A stretch of DNA of 64,000 nt. It comes from JBDHWG01 sp046328505. GTDB taxonomy: Bacteria > Chloroflexota > Anaerolineae > Epilineales > JAHCIE01. Below the pieces are notes generated by a model. It was not told the DNA's origin and ran no database searches. It saw only the letters and a program-made list of their open reading frames with translations. Both the position numbers and the translations under genes were made by a program. Each line of letters starts with the position of its first letter. Position 1 is the stretch's first letter. Below are positions 7,732 to 14,888 of this stretch, one piece after another. Location of the stretch: contig JAXLWL010000005.1 of NCBI GenBank assembly GCA_046328505.1, positions 738,163-802,162 of the forward strand. Reading direction: 5' to 3'.

Positions 7732-7760
7732 ACTATATCACGCATTGCGGGTCATGTCAA
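7732..7760 (-). promoter_or_regulatory. Sigma-70-type promoter of the arg operon leader
   Basis: Minus strand TTGACA (7760..7755), exactly 17 bases, then TATAGT (7737..7732). Transcription would start near 7725, giving a leader of about 190 bases to the terminator at 7534-7566 and about 345 bases to argC. Confidence 0.8.
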
Positions 7761-7868
7761 AGATTCCGGGCCGCTATTTCGCGCGGCGGCCCAATTTGAC
7801 CCTAGTTGGTGTATAATCAAGCCCTAAAGATGCTGCCCTCGTTCGGAACTACCCAGCAGGAGAGCCTT

Positions 7869-9074
7869 ATGTTGAGCCTTGACCAGCGCCTCGACGAGCG
7901 TCTGCTCACCGCCATTGACGAGCAACGTCCGCTGATCTTCCTTGTCGCGGATGAAATCCATGACCACCCTGAGCTGCAATTCCAGGAAGTATTCGCCTCG
8001 GACCTCCTGACGCGAACGTTCGAGGAGCAGGGGTTCAAGGTGACGCGCGACGTGTCCGGGATGCCCACGGCGTTCACCGCCGAGATCGACAGCGGCAAGC
8101 CCGGCCCGACCATCGGCTTTCTGGCGGAGTACGACGCCCTGCCCAATCTGGGCCACGGCTGCGGCCACAATCTGATCGCCGCCTCGACTGTCGCGGCGGG
8201 GGTTGGTGTCAAGGCCATCCTCGAGGAGACCGGGGGACGCCTGATCGTCTTCGGCACGCCGGCGGAGGAGGGTGGCGGCGGGAAGATTCCGATGGTGAAG
8301 GACGGGCTATTCGACAACGTGGACGCGGTGATGATGGTGCATCACGGCGGCGACGTGACGAGCGTTCCGACCGAAGAAGGCACCGGTCGCTGCCTGGCCG
8401 TGTCCCACCGCCGCTACGAGTTCTTCGGCAAGACGGCTCACGCCGCCGCGGACCCCTGGAACGGAGCGAACGCGCTCAACGCGGTCATCCACCTGTTCCT
8501 GGGCATCGACTCGCTGCGCCAGCACCTCCACGACGACGTGCGCATTCACGGCATCATCAGCCACGGCGGCGACGCGCCGAACGTCACTCCGCACTATACC
8601 TCGGCCGAGATCCTCGTCCGCGCCCCCGAGGCGGCCCGCGTCATCGAGGTGTGTGGCAAGGTGGATAGGATCGCCGAGGCCGCGGCGGCTATGACGGAGA
8701 CCACGACGAAGATTTCCGAGACCGGCGACATGTACTACGACATGCGCCCGAACTACACCCTCGGCAAGCGGTATGCCGAGAACCTCAAGCGCATGGGCCT
8801 GACGTTCAAGGGCCGCGAGCCGGGCGTGGGCATGTACTCCACCGATTTCGGGAATGTGAGCTACGCCGCGCCGTCCTCAGGCTGCCAGTTCGCCATCAGC
8901 GACGAGCCGATCCCCGGCCACTCGCCCCAGGTCGTCGCCTGCTCGGCGTCGGACATGGGACGCGAGAACATGCTGCGCGCGGCGAAGGCCATGGCGCTCA
9001 CGGCGCTAGAGGTCCTGACTGAGCCGTCGCTGGCGCAGGCGGTTCGCGACGAGTTCATCGCGTCGAAGGCATGA
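7869..9074 (+). CDS. M20-family amidohydrolase (AbgB/HipO-like)
   Basis: A 401-residue M20D-type metallopeptidase that would cleave N-acyl or aminobenzoyl-amino-acid amide bonds. Metal-binding segments visible are LGHGCGHNLIA (about 95-105), the Glu pair in TPAEEGGGG, and HHGGD; SHRRYEFFGKTAHAA begins the dimerisation lid domain. The ATG at 7869 has AGGAG seven bases upstream; the longer frame beginning at a TTG near 7806 overlaps the -10 region and is unlikely. The stop overlaps the next small gene by ATGA. Likely substrates are indole-acyl or p-aminobenzoyl-glutamate type, but this is inference. Confidence 0.88.
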   Translation: MLSLDQRLDERLLTAIDEQRPLIFLVADEIHDHPELQFQEVFASDLLTRTFEEQGFKVTRDVSGMPTAFTAEIDSGKPGPTIGFLAEYDALPNLGHGCGHNLIAASTVAAGVGVKAILEETGGRLIVFGTPAEEGGGGKIPMVKDGLFDNVDAVMMVHHGGDVTSVPTEEGTGRCLAVSHRRYEFFGKTAHAAADPWNGANALNAVIHLFLGIDSLRQHLHDDVRIHGIISHGGDAPNVTPHYTSAEILVRAPEAARVIEVCGKVDRIAEAAAAMTETTTKISETGDMYYDMRPNYTLGKRYAENLKRMGLTFKGREPGVGMYSTDFGNVSYAAPSSGCQFAISDEPIPGHSPQVVACSASDMGRENMLRAAKAMALTALEVLTEPSLAQAVRDEFIASKA

Positions 9075-9265
9075 GCACGAGCGTGGGGGAGCGGCAGCCG
9101 CTGCCGCCGCCGCCAACAGGGCGCGACACGCGCATCCTGGCGGAGTACATCCGCGCGGCGCTCGACCTGGGCTACACGCTGGAGGAAATCCGGGCGGCTT
9201 ATCCGCGCCTGACGACGGACCAGCTGTACCTGGCCTATCGTCAGGCGCTCAGAATGAGGAAGTAA
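9071..9265 (+). CDS. Small DUF433-like helical protein
   Basis: 64 residues; the start overlaps the M20 stop in ATGA, a strong sign of real translation coupling. After a proline-rich start the segment LGYTLEEIRAAYPRLTTDQL resembles the G-x-S-x-E-E-I-x-x-x-Y-P-x-L-T helix-turn-helix of DUF433 (VapB45-like antitoxins). No toxin partner is seen next to it. The similarity is by eye and function is unknown. Confidence 0.6.
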   Translation: MSTSVGERQPLPPPPTGRDTRILAEYIRAALDLGYTLEEIRAAYPRLTTDQLYLAYRQALRMRK

Positions 9266-9278
9266 CTGGAGTGGGAGA

Positions 9279-9620
9279 ATGAAACGGTCCGGGCCGCCCA
9301 TCTGGATGTGGGTACTTGTCGTCGTGCTTGGACTCATCATCATTGGCCTGGTGATACTGCTGTTTTGGAGTCCTTCTCAAACGGCAACACCGACCCAGCC
9401 GACCGCCGCATCCGACACGATGGGGACGGCGAGTGCATCGACTGTGGCGATCGAGTCTGTGCGGCTGCCCCATACTTTCGCCGCCTCGCCGACTGGGCCG
9501 GGGCGCGGTATCGTCGCCCAGACTCAGGCGTGGCCCGTGAAGAGTAGGGTGCAGCATGTTGAGGAAGCCGCCAACTACGGCGATGAGGATGGCTGGATCA
9601 TGGCGGACGCAGGTGCGTGA
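9279..9620 (+). CDS. Small single-span membrane protein, unknown
   Basis: 113 residues: a short basic cytoplasmic start, one strong transmembrane helix (about 8-30, MWVLVVVLGLIIIGLVILLF), then a Thr/Ala/Pro-rich linker and a low-complexity tail of no recognised family. A GGGAGA ribosome site precedes the ATG at 9279. Start and helix are convincing. The tail from about 9480 has no homologue I know, so a frame disturbance there cannot be excluded. It ends just before the GT39 gene. Confidence 0.5.
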   Translation: MKRSGPPIWMWVLVVVLGLIIIGLVILLFWSPSQTATPTQPTAASDTMGTASASTVAIESVRLPHTFAASPTGPGRGIVAQTQAWPVKSRVQHVEEAANYGDEDGWIMADAGA

Positions 9621-9634
9621 GTAGAGGGGACTGG

Positions 9635-11545
9635 ATGGCGAATTCCTGGCTACGGCGGCTGATCCTGGCCGCCCTCGTCTTGCTTGCCTTCGCTGTGCGA
9701 GCGTTCCAACTGCATACGCCGACGCTCGCCTGGGACGAAGGCTGGAGCGTGGCCTTGAGCCAGCTCCCCCTCGGCGATCTCTTCAACATCACCGCATACG
9801 ATGTGCATCCGCCGGGTTACTACCTCCTGCTGCGCGGGTGGCTGGTGCTGGGACGGCCCGAATACGTCCTGCGTTACCTGTCTCTCATCGCAGGCGTCGT
9901 CTCCGTACCTCTCGCGTACCAGGCGGGCCGCGTCTGGCTGCGCCGCGGGCCGCATGCCGAGCTTGTAGGGCTGCTGGCCGCCGCGTATGTCGCCCTGGCG
10001 CCCCTCTTGATTTACTACTCCCAGGTCGCCCGCATGTACGCCCTGTGCGTCGTCGGCGTCCTGCTCGCTGTGTGGGGCCTGCTCGACAGCCTCGACCCGG
10101 CGCGGCCCGCGCGAACCGTGGCGCTCCTCGGCTGGATTGTGGGCGCGCTGCTGGCGCTGTACTCGTTCTACTACAGCGCCCTGGCGCTCGCCGCTCTAGT
10201 TATATACGCGGTTCTCGTCGCTCTGCCCCTGGGGCGTTCGGATGCCGGGCGGCGGGCGCTGCGGCGAGTCGTTCTCGCCTCGGTGGCGATCGTTGTGCTG
10301 TACGTTCCGTGGGTGTTGTACGCCGTCGGTCCGGTGCTGCAGCGAGTCACGACCCACGAGAACGACACACTGACGCTGGGCGAGATGCAACGCCTGTTTC
10401 CGATGGCCATCTTTAGCGTTATCTTCGCCTACGACGCGGGCTGGTTCGTCGTGTGGGTTTTGCTCGCCGTCGTCGCAGCCGGCCTCATCGTGAGTCTTGC
10501 GCGTCGCGTATCCCCCGACCTGGCGCCCATTCACCTCCTCCTGCCCGGCCTCGCGTTTGTCTTCACCGTCGTCGGCGTTCTCCTCGGCACGCAGGCCCAC
10601 ATGTTCGCCGGGCGCTACCTTATCGCGGCCAGCCCATTCATTGCCCTGGCCGTCGCCTTTGCCGTGACCGTATTGAGCGCGCGGGCGCGCTGGCTCGGCG
10701 CGGCAGCCATCATCCTGGTCGCGGTCACCACGATCTGGCCCACGTGGGTTGGGGCGGTGTATGCGAAGGGGCTGGAACGCGCCGGCGAGTTCGACCCGAC
10801 TGTGGATGTGCAGTCTCTTCGCGCCATTGGCGCGCATCCCGATGACCTCGTCGTGTTCAACGTTCTCAGCCTGGCGGGGGTCTATGACGCTTACCGCGGG
10901 CCGACGGACCCTGCCTGGACGTTCGCCCAGCGCTGGGACCCCGTGACCGAGGACATGCGGCGCATCAGCGACCGACTAACCGCCGACGCCGGGCGCTACC
11001 CACGCATCTGGGTATCTCTCTACCAGGGGACGGCGGGGCCGAACGCCGAGCTCAAGAGCTGGCTCGACCACCATCTATACCCGGCGGGCGGAACGTGGCG
11101 GGACGAGACTCTCTTTGCGCTTTACCTGCCCGAGGCCGAGCCGCGCGTGGACACAGACCTCGGAGCCACGTGGCGGGCCGGCCCGCATCTCGACAGCGCG
11201 ACCTACACGTCGGAAGCGAAGCCGGGCGGAGACGTGACCATAGACCTCAAATGGCGCGCCGCGCAGCCGATGGACAAGAACTACGTCGTGTTCGCGCATC
11301 TGTACGATGAATCGGGGCGCCTCGTCGCCCAACATGACGGCCAGCCCCAGGGCGGCAGCCGTCCGACATCCAGGTGGACCGCGGCGCGCAGCACCCCGGA
11401 CTTCCACGGCTTGATGCTGCCGCTCGACGCGGCGGGCAAGCTGTCGCTGCGCGTCGGCCTGTACGATCCGGCCACTGGCGAGCGTTTGCGCCTCGCGGAT
11501 GGGCGGGACATGGTTGAGATAGGAACGGTCGACGTCACGCCGTAG
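9635..11545 (+). CDS. GT39-type membrane glycosyltransferase (PMT/ArnT fold) with C-terminal beta domain
   Basis: 636 residues with about 11-12 transmembrane helices. The first outside loop carries the acidic motif LAWDEGWSVAL and then DVHPPGYYLLLRGWL, both typical of GT39/PMT_2 enzymes that use polyprenyl-phosphate sugars outside the membrane. After about residue 510 comes a soluble beta-sandwich with alternating strands such as VTIDLKWRAAQ and YVVFAHLYD, also present in the GT39 gene at 14889. I chose ATG 9635 because AGAGGGG lies five bases upstream; a GTG at 9617 is an alternative. The acceptor is unknown. Confidence 0.85.
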   Translation: MANSWLRRLILAALVLLAFAVRAFQLHTPTLAWDEGWSVALSQLPLGDLFNITAYDVHPPGYYLLLRGWLVLGRPEYVLRYLSLIAGVVSVPLAYQAGRVWLRRGPHAELVGLLAAAYVALAPLLIYYSQVARMYALCVVGVLLAVWGLLDSLDPARPARTVALLGWIVGALLALYSFYYSALALAALVIYAVLVALPLGRSDAGRRALRRVVLASVAIVVLYVPWVLYAVGPVLQRVTTHENDTLTLGEMQRLFPMAIFSVIFAYDAGWFVVWVLLAVVAAGLIVSLARRVSPDLAPIHLLLPGLAFVFTVVGVLLGTQAHMFAGRYLIAASPFIALAVAFAVTVLSARARWLGAAAIILVAVTTIWPTWVGAVYAKGLERAGEFDPTVDVQSLRAIGAHPDDLVVFNVLSLAGVYDAYRGPTDPAWTFAQRWDPVTEDMRRISDRLTADAGRYPRIWVSLYQGTAGPNAELKSWLDHHLYPAGGTWRDETLFALYLPEAEPRVDTDLGATWRAGPHLDSATYTSEAKPGGDVTIDLKWRAAQPMDKNYVVFAHLYDESGRLVAQHDGQPQGGSRPTSRWTAARSTPDFHGLMLPLDAAGKLSLRVGLYDPATGERLRLADGRDMVEIGTVDVTP

Positions 11546-11622
11546 GCGCTGTGGGGTAGTCTCGGCCGTTCTACCTATACTTTACACTAACCATTAATAT
11601 GATTCCCACAAGGAGTATCGAA

Positions 11623-12135
11623 ATGAGCGCACAAGCATCGTCCGGCCAGCCTGTGGATATCCGCCTTACGATCAATGAGGAGCAGGTTGCCCCCGGCCAG
11701 ACCGTCTCGTTCAGCGTCAGCGTCACTGCCAACCAGCGCATCTCCGGTGTGGCCCTGGTCGCCGAGCTGGTCGGCGTCGAGGAGCTGGATATCTACGGCG
11801 ACGAGGAAGACCTGGACGAGGACGAGATGGACGACGGATCGGTGGATGCGTCGCTGAACGGCACCGACCTAGACGACGAAGAGGACGAGTTCGACGAGGA
11901 AGAGGACGAGGAAGAAATCGCCAACGAGACGTACAGCGAAGAGCTCGTTCTCACCAGCGATCTGACCATGCAGCCGGGCGAGACGCGCAGCTTCGACGGC
12001 TCGTTTGCTCTGCCCGAGGACGCCCAGCCGACGTACAACGGCGTTCAGGCGTGGCACACCTGGTGGCTCGACGCGTTCGTGGAGCTGAACACCGGCGACG
12101 AGATTGGCGATAGCCAGGAAGTCTACGTGCGGTGA
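11623..12135 (+). CDS. Acidic protein with a beta-sandwich interrupted by an Asp/Glu tract
   Basis: 170 residues from ATG 11623 (AAGGAG seven bases upstream). The first part (PVDIRLTINEEQVAPGQTVS) and last part (LTMQPGETRSFDGSFALP) look like the two halves of an immunoglobulin- or arrestin-like beta-sandwich, as in sporulation-control or arrestin-related proteins. Between them, about residues 55-105, over half the residues are Asp or Glu. There is no signal peptide. The stop overlaps the amidase GTG start by four bases, suggesting joint expression. Function unknown; the acidic tract could bind cations or basic partners. Confidence 0.72.
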   Translation: MSAQASSGQPVDIRLTINEEQVAPGQTVSFSVSVTANQRISGVALVAELVGVEELDIYGDEEDLDEDEMDDGSVDASLNGTDLDDEEDEFDEEEDEEEIANETYSEELVLTSDLTMQPGETRSFDGSFALPEDAQPTYNGVQAWHTWWLDAFVELNTGDEIGDSQEVYVR

Positions 12136-13529
12136 CCGAGCTAACACGCCTCACCATTGAACATCTGGCGCCTCGCCTGGCAACGGGCGAGGTGTCCCCC
12201 ACCGAAGTCACCCAGGCGTATCTCGACCGCATCGCCGCGCACGATCCCGAGCTGAACGCGTACATTCGGGTGACGCCCGAGTCCGCGCTCGCCGAGGCAC
12301 AGGCAGCGGAGAAGGACATCCGTCGCGGCGCGTATCGCGGGCCGCTGCATGGCATTCCCATCGCCCTCAAGGACCTCTTCGATGTGGCCGGCGTTCCTAC
12401 GACGGCGGCCTCGGCCTTCTTCATGGACAACGTACCGTCTGAGGATGCGCCGAGTGTCGCGCGGCTGCGCGCGGCGGGCGCGGTAATTCTCGGCAAGTTG
12501 AACATTCACGAGATGGCCTACGGCGTGTCCGGCGACAGCTCCGCGTTTGGGCCGACGCGCAACCCCTGGGACCCGACCCGCATGCCGGGCGGGTCATCGG
12601 GCGGCAGTGGAGCGGCCGTGGCGGCGCGTCTGTGCGCGGCGGCGACCGGCTCCGATACCGGCGGCTCCATCCGCATCCCGTCCGCGCTGTGCGGAGTCGT
12701 CGGGCTGAAGCCCACCTACGGCCGTGTCAGCAATCGCGGTGTTCTTCCCCTGTCCTACTCCCTGGATCACGTCGGCCCCATGGCGCGCTCTGTCTATGAC
12801 GTGGCCGTCGTGCTCCAGGCAATGAGCGGGTATGACGCCGCAGACCCGGCCAGCGTGGACCGGCCCGTCCCATCGTTCACCGCCGACCTCAACCGGGGCG
12901 TCCGAGGATTGACCGTCGCCCTCGACCCAGGCTACTCGCTGGCAGGCGCGACGCGCGAGGTGCTCAACGGGCTGCACGAGACGCTCGATACGTTAGCGCG
13001 CCTGGGGGCCAGGATCGTCGAAGTCTCTCTGCCGCGCCTCGCCGACGCTAACCGCGCCGCGCTCGACCTGCTGAACGCTGAGGCGAGCGCGCTGCACGAG
13101 GAGCGCCTCAAGACGCAGCTCGACCGGTTCCAGCCCGACGTCGGCGCTCGCCTCCAGCTCGGCTTCAAAGTGAGCGGACTAGATGTCGCGCGGGCGCTGC
13201 GCGTGCGCACCGAGCTGATGGTTGACTTCCGCCGCGTGTTCGAGACGGCCGACGCCTTCATCGCGCCTGGCTGCGCTGTGCCCGCGCCGCCCATCGGGGC
13301 GAGCGAAGTCGACATCGACGGGCAGACGGTCGGCGCGCGCGAGGCGATTGCACGCTACACGCGCCCGTTCAACCTCGCCGGCCTTCCCGCCCTGTCCATT
13401 CCCAGCGGATTCACTTCTGAAGGACTGCCGGTGGGCGTCCAGCTTGTGGGAGCGTGGTGGGAGGAAGCAACGCTTCTTCGCATCGGCCGCGCACTCGAAG
13501 GCACGCGCCCCTGGCCAACACCGGACTAA
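12132..13529 (+). CDS. Amidase-signature hydrolase (GatA-like)
   Basis: 465 residues with the Ser-cisSer-Lys triad of the amidase-signature family: Lys80 in IALKDLFD, the Ser pair in PGGSSGGSG (about 152-160) and the nucleophile in GSDTGGSIRIP (about S179). It could hydrolyse aliphatic or aryl amides. It could also be taken for GatA, but no gatB or gatC is nearby, so a free amidase is more likely. It starts at GTG overlapping the acidic-protein stop and ends in TAATG shared with the aminotransferase, so the three form a coupled unit. Confidence 0.88.
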   Translation: MTELTRLTIEHLAPRLATGEVSPTEVTQAYLDRIAAHDPELNAYIRVTPESALAEAQAAEKDIRRGAYRGPLHGIPIALKDLFDVAGVPTTAASAFFMDNVPSEDAPSVARLRAAGAVILGKLNIHEMAYGVSGDSSAFGPTRNPWDPTRMPGGSSGGSGAAVAARLCAAATGSDTGGSIRIPSALCGVVGLKPTYGRVSNRGVLPLSYSLDHVGPMARSVYDVAVVLQAMSGYDAADPASVDRPVPSFTADLNRGVRGLTVALDPGYSLAGATREVLNGLHETLDTLARLGARIVEVSLPRLADANRAALDLLNAEASALHEERLKTQLDRFQPDVGARLQLGFKVSGLDVARALRVRTELMVDFRRVFETADAFIAPGCAVPAPPIGASEVDIDGQTVGAREAIARYTRPFNLAGLPALSIPSGFTSEGLPVGVQLVGAWWEEATLLRIGRALEGTRPWPTPD

Positions 13530-14734
13530 TGCTCATGACAGATGCCACCTTCCCCCTCGCTCACCGCCTGGCCGGCGCCGGTACGTCCATTTTCTCTGAG
13601 ATGAGTGCTCTGTCTGCGCAGTATGGCTCGGTGAACCTGGGCCAGGGCTTCCCCGACTTTCCCGGTCCGTCCTGGGTCAAGGCATCGGCGGAGGGCGCCA
13701 TCGACGCCGACGTCAACCAGTACGCTATCTCCCACGGCGCACCCGCCCTCCGCGCCGCCCTCGCCCGCCACTACAGCGGCCCCCTCGGTCGCGCGCTCGA
13801 CCCGGACCGCGACATCGTCGTCACGTCAGGGGCAACCGAGGCCGTGTTCGCGTCGTGCCTGGGGCTTCTCAACCCTGGCGACGAGGCGGTTGTCTTCGAG
13901 CCGTTCTACGACTCCTACGTCCCGTCCGTGACGTTCGCGGGTGCCGTGCCGCGTTATGTGCCGCTGCGTCAGCCGGACAAGACCCACGCTGAGTGGTGGT
14001 TCGACCCTGACGAGCTGGCGGCTGCCTTTGGCCCGCGCACCCGCCTCGTCATCGTCAACACGCCTCACAACCCGACGGGCAAGGTGTTCAGCCGCGACGA
14101 GCTGGCGTTCATCGCCGAGCTGTGCCACAAGTGGAACGCCCTCGTGCTGAGCGACGAGGTTTACGAGGCGATTACGTTCGATGGCGCGCAGCACGTATCC
14201 ATCGCGACCCTGCCGGGCATGTGGGAGCGCACGCTTACGATATCCAGCTCCGGCAAGACGTTCAGCCTCACCGGCTGGAAGGTTGGCTGGGTCATCGCGC
14301 CGCCCGCCCTGAACGCGGCGACCCGCGCCACCCATCAGTTCATCGTGTTCTGCTCGGCGGCGCCGCTGCAGCTCGGCATCGCCGCCGCGTTCGAGCACGC
14401 CGATGCCCAGCGCTACTACGACACTCTGCGCGCCGAGTACGCCGAGCGCCGCGAGATTCTCCTGACGGCGCTGCGCGAGGCGGGGCTGACCGCGTTCGCC
14501 CCGCGCGGGACCTACTTCGCCCTGGCGGACATCCGCGACCTGGGCTACCCGGACGACATTGCATTCTGCCACAGCCTCACGATCCAGGCCGGCGTCACGG
14601 CCATTCCGCCAAGCGTCTTCTATTCCGAGGACCACCGTAACCTCGGCCGTGGCCTGGCGCGCTTCGCGTTTTGCAAGAAGAAAGAAACGCTCGAGGTCGC
14701 CGCGCAGCGCCTCACGGCGTGGGCCAGGCGGTAG
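13529..14734 (+). CDS. Class I/II aminotransferase (methionine/kynurenine transaminase-like)
   Basis: 401 residues starting at the ATG overlapping the amidase stop. PLP fold-type I features are NLGQGFPDF (substrate loop), VTSGATEAV (phosphate binding), NTPHNPTGKV, LSDEVYEAI (Asp binding the pyridine nitrogen) and the Schiff-base lysine in SSSGKTFSLTGWK (K243). The combination NLGQGFPDF plus SLTGWKVGW is typical of the YbdL / kynurenine-oxoglutarate aminotransferase branch rather than AspC. The reaction is transamination of methionine or aromatic amino acids; a partner role with the adjacent amidase (an omega-amidase-like pathway) is possible but only inferred. Confidence 0.9.
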   Translation: MLMTDATFPLAHRLAGAGTSIFSEMSALSAQYGSVNLGQGFPDFPGPSWVKASAEGAIDADVNQYAISHGAPALRAALARHYSGPLGRALDPDRDIVVTSGATEAVFASCLGLLNPGDEAVVFEPFYDSYVPSVTFAGAVPRYVPLRQPDKTHAEWWFDPDELAAAFGPRTRLVIVNTPHNPTGKVFSRDELAFIAELCHKWNALVLSDEVYEAITFDGAQHVSIATLPGMWERTLTISSSGKTFSLTGWKVGWVIAPPALNAATRATHQFIVFCSAAPLQLGIAAAFEHADAQRYYDTLRAEYAERREILLTALREAGLTAFAPRGTYFALADIRDLGYPDDIAFCHSLTIQAGVTAIPPSVFYSEDHRNLGRGLARFAFCKKKETLEVAAQRLTAWARR

Positions 14735-14785
14735 GCAAGGACGGCCGCCTGATGACATGGCCCGGATCCTTACCTCGGAGAATAA

Positions 14786-14886
14786 TCCTGGGTTGTCATG
14801 CCTCGCTGCGCTCGGCATCTGGGCCGCAGTCCGCGCGCCGGGCTGAAGCCGCGGCGCTGAGAAGACAAAGTCCTGCGGACTGCTCT
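14786..14886. repeat. Palindrome-rich spacer (REP-like remnants)
   Basis: The spacer contains GTCATGCCTCGCTGCGCTCGG, a relative of the bacterial GTCATGC...GCTCAGCATGAC type unit, and an inverted pair CCGCAGTCCGC (near 14825) / GCGGACTGC (near 14875). No ORF or promoter is convincing here. Confidence 0.4.
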
Positions 14887-14888
14887 CC

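Larger units (their letters stand above)
7383..7868. other. 486-base intergenic region between argC and the M20 gene
   Basis: From left to right it holds the argC ribosome site, the paired REP-like element, the minus-strand terminator, leader ORF and promoter described separately, and the 5' region of the plus-strand M20 gene. A plus-strand TATAAT (7812-7817) lies 51 bases before the M20 ATG. The nearest TTGACC (7796-7801) is only 10 bases away, so this promoter is incomplete by consensus. Confidence 0.7.

Noticed and set aside
7534..7740. T-box riboswitch in the argC leader
   Set aside because: No conserved T-box sequence (GGGTGGNACCGCG-type) is present; GTGGGCATACCAC is only a small hairpin. 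The leader-peptide model explains the visible elements better.
7534..7740. 6S, SRP or RNase P RNA
   Set aside because: Size and promoter-terminator layout would suit a small RNA, but I found none of the conserved SRP or RNase P motifs, and the long closing stem expected of 6S RNA is not seen.
13454..13528. Longer N-terminus of the aminotransferase
   Set aside because: It would overlap the amidase by 75 bases and has no fold features; the ATG at 13529, overlapping the stop, starts exactly at the domain.
12132..13529. Annotating the amidase as GatA of the tRNA amidotransferase
   Set aside because: No gatB or gatC nearby and no GatA-specific feature that I can separate from general amidases.
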